Origin: Saturnia japonica | Lineage: Eukaryota > Arthropoda > Insecta > Lepidoptera > Saturniidae | DNA: 64,000 nt | NCBI GenBank assembly: GCA_033032175.1 | Contig: CM065310.1 | Coordinates: forward strand, 4,340,001-4,404,000 | Direction of reading: 5' to 3' | Shown here: piece by piece, positions 25,301 to 37,300 of the stretch | How the letters are laid out: each line of letters begins with the position of its first letter | How positions within the stretch are numbered: the stretch's first letter is position 1 | Program-made: the position numbers and the translations under genes | Notes under the pieces: generated by a model | The model's input: only the letters and a program-made list of their open reading frames with translations | Databases searched by the model: none | What the model was told of the DNA's origin: nothing

Positions 25301-28300
25301 AGCCATTTAAGCGCCCGAATTGATTCCCGTGACCAGTTTTTTTTATTTGTGCGGAATCCTAATTATTTTTCTAAAATAAAAGTAGCCTAAGTTATTCCCT
25401 ATAAATTCAGCTATCTACCAGTGAAAGGCCCGTTAAAATGGGTCCAACTGTTTTGGAGATTATCCGAAACAACAGACTGACAAAAAAGTTAAAAATGGGT
25501 GTTTTGTTATTGGTGTCGTATATATTTTCATATGCATTTAGTAAAAAGCTGTTATTTTGAAATTACAAACAGACACTTCAATTTTATTAATTGTATAGAT
25601 TGTATCTACTAACTAACCAAATGCCAATGCTTCAGCCGTAGCCCAATCTAGCTCTTTGCCTTCAACCAATCTTGATAACCGATTTTTCACGTGAGTCTTC
25701 GCTAAATGTGGGTGTATATTCTAAAATTAAGACATAAATGGTTTATTGTAAGTATACATGATTAAGTTTTGCTAGACACAGCAAGCTTAATTTTGCACAA
25801 GTATTTTCTTTTTACCCGACTGCGAAAAAGGAGGGTTATGTTTTTCGTACGTATGGTATGTATGTATGTCTATTTCTTTAGCACGCTCTGTAGCCTAAAC
25901 GGCAAAATGAAATTTAGCATAATATGTGTCGTTAGATTCGTCTTAATTGTGGGAGTGACACAGGCTACATATTATTTAGGTACGACGTACGACGAATAAT
26001 TTAATGAAGTGTTTTTGTTGCAGTCGGGTTTTTTGTTTCCTTTTTAATAAATTATTATGGTTACTTTATCTATTAATACTACTAATAGTTACTATTAAAA
26101 TATTATAAAAAATATGATAAGAAAGAATTACTTACACGTGGCAGATATGTGAAAGTTAAGATGGCTGTGTTGTGTAATAAGAATGGATAAGATCAGGAAT
26201 GAGATTATCAGAGGAAGTATGACAATAGCACCAGTGACAGGAGTTAGGAATAATAGGTTAGCGTGGTATGGACATGTCATGAGGAAGAATGAAAGGCATA
26301 TGACTAGAAGAATATTAAGTATGAAGGTGGATGGATATAGGAGTAGAGGTAGACCGTACAACGTACCGATGGATTGTATGAGGAAAACATAATGTGCCGA
26401 TCATAAAGTGGTTTAAGGGTAAAAAGAAGAAGTTACTGGTTTTGTTACTAAAAGAATTCAATATGGATAGTTAATTTCGAGAATATAGTATATATATTAA
26501 ATAAATACCTAATTAAGTGATTACAATTAAATAAACAATACCTGTACAGAATGTTAACAAGAAAAAATATCTAAAGTAAAAATTAAGTTTGATCACTTTA
26601 CTATTGTTTTGTTACTGTATTAAAAAAAACTTAGTGAGTATTAAGTTTATACATTTTACAATCCTTACAAAAACATCTGGTGTTTTAACAGATGCATCTC
26701 CAATTAGTTTTAGAACGCCCGCATCTACTCCAGTGTCCCATATTTCGATGGCATTCGGGGCTGCTGCCATGGTTGACCATTGTTCTTGGTAATACGACAC
26801 CTAGAATTACACATTTATTATAATATTAAGAAGTAGCCAACATATTGGTAATAATAAAGTTAGAGTCTGAAAAAAAAATCTTACAAAAATACAAAATGTA
26901 TCAGTTGTAAGTTGAAACTAGCACTACGAAAAAAGTAATACAAAATTTATGTAGTTATTTGATTTTAGAAAATAATGTTGGTTACCGTCATATTCCAAGG
27001 ACGCAATATGAGCAACCTTCAAGACACTCATAATTGTGCAACCAATTTATCAACGTCATGGATTAATCACTCATATACTAGAGGGAGGGAATATATTAAT
27101 AACTGAATTCCGAAAACAGTTCGCTCTTCGAAATAGGTGTTACAGACTATTGTACTTATAAACTTTAATAGTTTATGATATAATTAATCTGAAGTCATAT
27201 TAATCGGATAAATTTAAGTCTCTGTCACATACTGTTCATTTTACATGACATGAAAGAAATAATCGTGCTATTATACCTAATCTTCTATATAAATAAAATT
27301 ATTGAGGTTTGCCGTTGTGCGTGCGTTACGCAAAAAATATAACTAACGCGTGCGGAGCCATGGGCAAACTAGTATAAAATTAGTTCAATTTTCTTTAAAG
27401 TGTTATGGGTTTGTAGACTTATCACTTTTAGTTACTGCATAAAAACAAACACGAAATAGACAACATTTTGGGGCAACAAGTAAAAAACTGCGTGATTTAT
27501 TTAACAATCAATACTGCTTAAAAATAATTTAAACCGAATATATCTTTAGAATGCTCTGATCCCTTTCGCAAATAAATAATTTGTCGCGTGCGGCTTAATG
27601 TAAGATTCGATCGATCTATGGAGCTATCCATGAAGTTCAGCCATATGAGTGAACCATAGGACACGAACTGCTTTACCTATGAAACGATTTACTAATCACA
27701 GCATAGTAAGGAAGTTGGTTATTGCCATAATATTGGAGAATATGCCCTAGGAACTGAGTATCGGACGGATACACCACGGCATGACAAAAAAAAAAGATAT
27801 CCAAACAAATAAAAATGAAATGCTGCTCGTTGATAAACGCATGCATTACCTACTTGAAAACGGCTGCATGGATTTAGACATTTTTTTCTTCTTTAAATGT
27901 AGTAATAGTCCGAATAAGGTTTTTAGGGAAAGAAAATTATAAAAAGCTTTTCTAGTTAGTTTTTTATAAAATCAAAACCATAACTGATTATTCGAACGAT
28001 ATTAAGATATGCGAAATTGTTTTTTTTTGTACGTTGTGGTAATTGTGGTCCTGGAAAAGTTTTCACGAAACAAAAAAATCGGAAAAGTGGCACTGTAATC
28101 AAGTTATTGACTATTCGAAAAGGCAGAACAACTTCTATCAATTCAGATAGTTTGAAATAAATATCGATTTTTTTTCTATAATTTACATTTAATAATACCG
28201 AAACGACTGTATATAATATCGTACCTCTGGTTTATACGATGCAGCGGTTTCATATTCGGCCTGTAGGTATTTCGTATACTCGGTATTAATTTTGTTTACA

Positions 28301-31300
28301 TCATCTCTTGATAATATACCATCTGATACTAATTTATCAGTATATACATCTGGGATAGATCTGGAAATAATCAATTCAATAAATTATGGCTCTATATTTC
28401 AAAATTTGTTAAATTAAAGCACATACACACACACACAAGTACGAAACTTACTTTCTATTGTGTATAACTTTGTAAAGCAACGGGTTTGTGAACGTGGGGT
28501 CATCTACTTCATTGTGACCCCATCTCCTGAAGCAGTTGTAGTCAATAAACACGTCCTTGCGGAATTTACGTTGGTACTCGAACGCTATGTTTGTGGCCTT
28601 CACTACTAACTAGAAAATATTACATATTTTATGAAAATACTTTAATAATACACTTATTATGATAATTAAACTTAATCTCTATTGAAATCTCTAGTGAAAT
28701 ATATACTTATTACTGCGCTATAAATGGAAGAAAACCGTACTATGTAACTAATAGTACGGGAGCTACGGGACCTTTTTCATGAGTAGCAATATACATAGTA
28801 GGACATGATTTTGATAATAGTTTATATACTTAACACCTAATGATAAACCGAGTGTCAGACCGCGCGACCTCACTTATTTATGGTGAAGGAGGCTGACGAA
28901 GCAGTATACATGCCACAATCTTGAATTTTTTTGTCAACTTCGTAAGCCTCCTACGGGGCTCCCAAGGGTCTGACGGTCAGTTCCTTTAATAGCAGTATGA
29001 AAACTACTTATGTTACAAAAATTATGGTTTCTACTTCCACGTGCCAAAAATGCTCGTAGCTCTCGGACTATAATATAATAATATATCAAAATTTATCTAT
29101 ATCTTTATATCATAAAGCTATCTTTAAAACTACCAGTCATTTTTGATTTTTATTTTTGCATTATATAGCTTATTTATTGAAGAAGCTTATAGGCTATATA
29201 ACTTCACGCTATGACACTACGGAGCGGAGTAGTATCCATGAACACACATGCACATGAGAACACGGATGCGTTGGCCGCGGCGCGGTGGAGTGTTGGTCAA
29301 ATAGATTTACACGGGCGAAGCCTTGGAGCACAACTAATTTGGCATATGTGGTTAAGCACTTTCCGAGATTGCACTAAATTAGATGTTGCGATTGAGGGAC
29401 AAATCACTGATCAAAAGTGAACGCAATTCAAATTGTGAAAAATCTTGAGAAAACTATATCAGTTATATCAGACAACTAGCTGTGCCCCACGGTTTCACCC
29501 TTGTTAATTTTTACCGAGAAACACCGCGCTGCCAACGCACCCATGTAGTCTATCTTATTTGTTCTTCCCCAAGTAAAAACTAGTTTAATTTTTCATTATC
29601 TCCTAAACTGTGTCCAAATAGCATAATACTATATAGAGCAAAATTTATGTAACTTCATAAAATTGTCTTTATGATAAAGTAATTTTTTTTTTGTAATGAT
29701 TAATATACCATGTTTAAAAATAACGCTTGTAAATCACTTTATAATTTTCAACAAATCTTTGTCACAAAATACCTTATTGTGGCTTATTTAAAAGAGATAG
29801 GAATATGTTATCGCAAACATTTTTTTAGATATAGTAAGGAATAATATTATTGTAGAACGTTGTATTTCCGTATCATTAACAATTACGCCAGCGCACGTGG
29901 TTAAAGCAGTTCGAGAGGGCCTCGACTTCCGACATATGTAACAAAAATCAATATTCAAGGCTATTCTTCTATTCTAACATTCTTCGCGAGTCTGGCTACC
30001 ATATACAAAAATATTTTTTTAAATCCGACTGGTTCCAATGATTAGTGTGTTTAAAAACAAACAAAAAAACTTTTCTGCTTTATTATTTTAGTATAGATAT
30101 AAATATAAGTAATTATACTCAAACCTCAATTAATCTTCTTCAAAAAGGGCGACAATACGTTCTTTAAACTGACTAAAACATATTAGGTCTTTACCTATGA
30201 AATAGCCGTTTTGTATGAAAAAAATTAAACGAATTTTTTTCATGTATTTTTTATTTGTATTAATCGAAGTAATCACCCATGCAATCAATGCATCTTTGCC
30301 AGCGCAGTGGCAGTTTATTGATGCTCTTCTTAAAGAAATCAGCTGGACGGGAGGCAACAAATTCTTCAAAGGCATTTTGTACTGCCTCTCGGGTATTAAA
30401 TTTTTTTCCCGCCAAGGAATTATCCAAATTCTGGAAAAAGTAGTAGTCTGTAGGCGCAAGGTCTGGTGAGTAGGGCGGATGATGTAGAACTTCCAAACCC
30501 AGTTCTTGCAACTTGGAGACCGTCCGCTGTGCAGTATGAGGTCGCGCGTTGTCGTGCAGGAGCAGCGGAGACGAGCGATTGACCAATGATTGTTGGAGAT
30601 GTGCCAGCTTCTCCATAATTGTGTTCAGTTCTTCACAGTACACATCTGCAGTAATGCTCACCCCGTTTGGTAAGAAGCTGTGATGAATCACACCGGCGCT
30701 AGACCACCAAACATTGACCATCACTTTTCTAGGGATAAGTTTTCGTTTAGGGCATTGTTTAGGTGCTGAACCAGAATCCAACCAACTTGCTGAGCGCTTG
30801 CGATTATCAAACAGAATCCATTTTTCATCGCAGGTAACAATGCGGTTCAAAATTCCTTCATTTGTGTGTCTGTTGAGCAGTGCAAGGCACGTCTCGACGC
30901 GTACTTCGCGCTGGCGATCATTGAGTTCGTGGGGCACCCATTTGTCAAGCTTTTTTACCTTGCTAATTTGACGCAAATGGACCAATATTGTTTTGACGCT
31001 AACGTCGAAAGCTGCTGCTAATTCAGCCGTAGAATGTGTATCATCAGCTTCCACAATCGCCTTTAATTCGTCATTGTCGACCAAAGTGTTCGCACGACCG
31101 CGAGGTTCATTTTTCAGGTCGAAATTCCCAGAACGGAAGCGAGCAAACCAATAACAGGTGGTGCGTTGGTTTGTAGTGTTAGCTCCGCAAACGTCGTTGA
31201 TGTTGCGTGCCGCTCGTGCCGCGTTGCTGCCACGACGGTAGGTACTCATATTCCATAATTACTCGAATTTTTAACGTAACCATGATGACAAAATAGAATG

Positions 31301-34300
31301 AAATGCGATGAAAATGTAAAACTAATCAATAAACAAATGAATACTTTTGGAAAAAGAATTCCATGTTTTTAAAATAAAATTAATTTGAAATTAGAATTCT
31401 TAGCCAAACAAAAATTATTTTGATTTGAAATGGCCAGTACTGCAGAACGGCAACTTCATAGATAAATACCTATTATATAACATATTTTATTAACATTTAC
31501 CTCGGGATAATCACCATTCACATGTATCACTGGAACCGCTATTGCTTTAGCTAGATCTGTGACATACCGACAGGACCGTCCGCGTAGCGCTGGTAATGTG
31601 AAACCAACCTAAAACACATCATCATCACATGAAAAAAAGTTTCTTTACATGGTCACCTTTCTAAATTTGTGTGAGACACGGGCACATCTGTCTACAGCTT
31701 TGTAAAATATACAAAGGTACACTAGTTGAGTTTTTAAGCAACGACGGCTCAGTGGCAGCGTGTACGGACATCGCGTCGATCGAGGTGAGTTCGAATCCCT
31801 GCAATGAGCCTGAGGTGAAAGAAAAACATCGTGATGAAACCATAGCATGGCAATAGGTCTTTTTTAAGCCCACCTAACTAGCTAGCTCAAGCTAAAAATT
31901 TCTCGCCAAGCACCAACAAGTGTGTTCCGTCTGACGGATGCACTTGTGAGCTAGTCTTCCCACTAGGCTTAGCGTAATAACATCTTGAGGCACATTGTCA
32001 CTTAACCTCTGAGGATATTGTGGCCAAACGCTAAAACCTATTACTAATAAAAAACAGTTTTTTCTCATGACTTAACATCATAGGAAAAGCAGAGCTCATA
32101 AACGTTTAATTGTATAGTAAACTTGTGGTATAAAAAAAAAAGTGTATATTCGAGAGATATTAGCGTTTCAAGGTAGACTGAGGGAAGGAGGGGTCAGGAT
32201 GCCATACATCCAAGGCTAAAGGTTGTCATATTTAAAAATAAATAAATAAAGAAACTTCAACATTAAAGTTTAAAACATCACATCAAATTATATGATAATA
32301 TACATTAATGTTTTTTTGGCGGGATTTTAAAGTGACATGTTTGTTTTTTAATCATTAACTTTATTTTTGACCTTATATTATGTAATAATAGTGGCATTTT
32401 GCGTGATATAATTTGGTTGTTGTGCATAAGTGAAGTGGATTATAAATATAAAAAAGCGGAAGGCATGCATTTTGAAATCTCACAAAAACTCCCTAGATCG
32501 TTTTAACAAGAGAGCCGCTATCTTGTTAGACGCTATTACTACCTATTACTACGAAGGCTTGAAATCATTGACGCTCGAAAATTTTACGAATGCTTAAAAA
32601 CACTGACACTGGCAAGTACTTTTTGCGGCGCCAAAACAAGAAGAAGAAGAAGAATAAGAGTAAATAACAATTGCTGTATTAAAGCGAGTCTACAAGCAGC
32701 TTTTTGTATTTATTTAAGTAGTTAATTTACTATACTATATGAATTTCGCTAAAAATAGTTTAAAAAGCAATTCGCTTTACTTGATTATTCACAACCACGT
32801 GCAAAGAACCGCCGACGTCGAAATGTGGGGCTTGCGATAACATCAGCGTTTCTTGATTGACTCCTTGCCCTGTAAACGCGGCGTCGCCATGAATCTAAAA
32901 TTATGAGTGAAATATTAATATCTTCATATTTATTTACTTTATAGCGGTCACCCAATGGTCGAAATTCGACCAGCGACTTTTTAATCATATACTATTTTCT
33001 GTTTGATATTTGCAGTATGAACCTAAACAATGAATATTATATCATTTGCTGTCACTTTTCATTGAGTGATAATGTCAATATTTTGGGAGTTCTAAGTTCA
33101 ATGGACTTCCGCGCACGCAATACACTTAATAAGGAGAATATAATGCGAATGTTGTTTTGTCCAATATGCGATAAAAAAATAGTCGCGAGGTGTCGCGGGA
33201 CATCCGACAGTATCGAAGTTTTTTTCGTTATGTGTATATTATGTTAGGACTAGATTTGATATGACAGATGCACTGATATATTTTCAGTACGAGTAATCGA
33301 TGGATCGAGCCCCGCCCATTCGCGATTTTTTAATATTCCTAATTTTTCTATATAATATTTTTATTACAAAATTATTATAAATGACATTAATGCAGGTAGC
33401 CAGTAACAAATATTATAATATATAAATATTATAATATTAGTCTTTATATTATAATAAATATTAAATAAATAAATAAATTAGACAACACGGGGCTTAAATA
33501 AAATTCTGTAATTTTACCTGAACGTTTAACACTTTGTCCCCCATCCTGGAATATAAATTAGTAGAGTAGTCACCCTCTTTCAATTGTAATTGTTTAGACC
33601 TTGTTTTCCCCATCGATACTGGGTTCGCGGCCTGAAACACAATTATGTGATTGTCAAGGAGAAACATCTCAATTACCTAAATTAGGTAACATATTTAATG
33701 ATAATTAATTATTGGTGTAACTTTTAACACGTTAAAAATGCAGAGAATATGTAACATTATAATTATAACAGCCTATGTACTGAAATATCTAAATACTAGA
33801 AATATAAATTCTAAATGGTATTAGTTTAATCTAATTCATCAATACCTCTGGTCCCGGGGATTGCATATAATATGCCAGTTTTACGTATATTTTTGTGACG
33901 TAAGGGAGCCAAGGGTTAAAATATTTCCTTCTCCTTCTTGACCTTATCCCACCTCAGTATTCACACTTTTTGTACAAATATCTGTCCTCAAACACGTTTC
34001 ACTCCCGATTTCCTAGCTTTATTTACTCTTATATCAATTCACCATCATAATTAACTGAAGTTGTAAAACCATATCGCGGCCGGTTTGTTCTCTGCTTCTT
34101 ACGGCATCGGGTCCTTCAAGTGTAACGTGAAGACATATCTATGCAGGCCAGCATCTGTGATCGCCATTCTTTGGATTGTATTGTACTTACTTATCACCAG
34201 GAACATTGTTGCTAATATGCAGAGTTACTAAAAACACCTTTCTAGTTTCTTTTCATCCATCTTCATGACTCACCACGCAAACTTTTGAAATATTTACTAA

Positions 34301-37300
34301 TATCATTAAATTACAAATAATAAAAGCTTTATTTTCTTAATGTCTTTTATTGCTTATTTTATAGATCTTACCTCCAAATGGGAAGGGTTATTTAATAAAG
34401 AGAGTCGGACAGATTTATCGTTGACGGTTATGTCCACAGAAGCGCCTGTAACAAATTTTATATTATATTGTCTATAATAATTCTCTTAATATTGTATTGT
34501 ATTGTTCTTATTTCATTATGTTAAAATGATAACACTTTCTTTGCGTTCAACAGGTTTTTCGGTCGGTAAAAACCTCTCAGCAGCTGGATTTACATTAGCT
34601 GATCTCGAAACGCGACAAACCAAAAGAGAGTTTATTATCATGTGCATGGTTGTCCAGTCAGGTACAGATACCTAACTTCAGCAGTCACGTTAGAAATTAC
34701 CACTTGAATATAATGATACAACTTACTTAAATGCGTGGAGATGTCACATGCAGCTTTCGCTTCATCTGGAAATTCCGGCTTGCCGCTGAACTTGTGAAAT
34801 ATTTTTGCAGGCGGACACTTCAAGAGACCGCTTAGTACATTCAATTTGCCTCGATGTGCCATCCCTAAGATCACTTGTCCTACCCCCTCTAAAATTTGCA
34901 AAAGGAAATATTCGCCCAATAATAACATAGGATATTAAATTTATTTCAATCCGGAACCACTTTCGTAAAACTGTGTTATCTTGTAAATTCCCGTCCCAAC
35001 TGCGAAAAAGGAGGGATATGTTTTTCGAGCGTATGTATGTGTGATTATTTCTTTGGCACGTTCTGTAGCCTAAACAGCTTGATGGATTTTAGCATACGAG
35101 ATGTCTCTAGATTCTACTTAATTATGGAAGTAACATAGGCTCTATAATATTTAACTACGACGCCTGGGAATCAAATAGAAAACAAAAATAGAAAAATGTA
35201 TATTTATAATAGTGTTTTTGATGCAGTCAGGATTTTTGCGTCCTTTTTAATAATTTTATAATGTAATTATCGCAAATGAAATCGCGGATGTTTACTAGTT
35301 AATTATAAGATGAAAACTCAAAATAATCCAAGTATTAAAAAAAAAGAACTAAATAAGAAGACAGCTGATACACTCTATATATTTGCATTAGTTTTAGTGA
35401 TAAAAGCATATAAAACTCATGAAGAAATCTGTGGGATAAACTAGTGTTTTCCTTAAAATAATAATAATAAGTAGCGATGAGGAATTAATTTTCATTTTTT
35501 TTTTAATTAAAAGAAGAAATACCTGAAGTGGTCAGTCTAAATAATGTAGAGAAGAAAGTAAGTAAAGACTCGGCGCCTTCTCCGCAGTACCGTTTCACCG
35601 TCGGGTATTTTACTGAGAGGAATTTGTCCCATGCTTGTGAATGGAGAAGTTCTTTGGCGATCTCCGTCCGACGATCATTGTTGACGGAATCCATTCCTCC
35701 CTCCACCCTCTGGGCAAACCATTCTCTTTCTGCTTCTGTCTGAAATATTACTGTACTGGGTATATTTAAGCAGTTATTTAGTCTTTTAACAAATTTAGTT
35801 ACATATTTTTATTTAATATAAATTTATAATATATAAATAATACAATATAATATAATAATAATAGCGCATGTAATATTTTAAATATTAAAGGAAGCGTGGT
35901 TGAGACCTATAAAATTGTACCATTACTTCTTAAAAGTTGTATTATGCATATTATGCTATCATATTTTGTTGTGGTAACTGTGATGGACTTTTTATGGTAA
36001 CGGGTTTTCTACACTTTAGATATGTAACTTGCGTGGGACTTTTATTTAGAACAAGTTTTCAACTCTCTTTGTCCAGTTTTACATTTAACCCATAACTGTA
36101 TTTCGCGTTTGTACAACATTATTTATTCCTTTTGTGTGCTAATTAAAATTACGTGCAACTGTAGCGCGTCAGGCTTAGGTACCTATTAGTAATTATTCAT
36201 TGGTAATTTAGTGAAATTTCTATACCATATTAATTAAAATGTTTTATTTGCAAGTTAGTAGGGCTAGAAGAACGTATACCTTTTACATTGACGACGTTGG
36301 GTTCGAATTCAAGCAATTACAAATCTTTGATTTTTTGTTCCTAAGTATTTGTATCTGTTTTTATGTCTAAAACTCGTATAGCAAAGGATACATCTATTTT
36401 GAAACTATGCTCGTAATTTTCTTCAGTGTCCATTCCTATCTTCCCGCAGCACATATTTTCTTCTTTGTACACTGTTGACCACTATTTTGCTCCGGATTTT
36501 TTCAGGTTCGCTAAAACCCCACCAAATTGCTGTGTGGGATAATAAGTGTGCATAATATGTTACTATAAATAATATGTTACCTCTAAATATGAAAATTCGT
36601 AAGAAATGGCACCACAGTAAATCCTCTCCAATTCATCGACTAGATTCTTAATTGATTGTTTTCCATGATAACCGTAAAGTAGTCCTAAATCAACAACATC
36701 GCCTGCTGATAAACCATATCTGGTTATGTCTAGAACTTTTATGTTCCTGTAATAATTTTAAAAAGAATTAAATTTTATTACATTAAGAATCACTTTAATC
36801 TTAAATACCCTAAATGATTCTCGAGTATTCCTTACATTTAAAGACTGATACTATTCAATAACTAAAGCATTTTTCTGATATGCTTACATCTATCAAAGTA
36901 TTTCAGCTGCTACAATTCAGAAGTAGGTACATTTCTAAGTTTAGCGTGCGAAAGTGAACCCTCATTTAAAGTCAATGTTTGTTATTATGGATGTGCTAAT
37001 GTTTCAATATATAATAAGATTTGATTACGTATACAGCTGGGTGGTAGACACCAAATTAATACCACATTGGATCCTCACCTGTCATAGTGTCACGTTCTGG
37101 GATTACACGGTATATCTATACCTAGTAATCAAGCGGAGTGGTACTGCATCTGTACCCAACAGGGTCACGAAAACCGTGTACATAGTGAAAAGCCCATCAC
37201 AGTGAGTTTTTTTTTTGTTTAACGCGGTTCGGGATCAGCCAGTATATGCAACTGTTGAGAAAGGTTTGATTGCGACGTGGAGCGAGGAGGCGGTGCTGGT

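Noticed and set aside
30714..30971. 85-codon plus frame inside the mariner
   Set aside because: Antisense shadow of the transposase gene.
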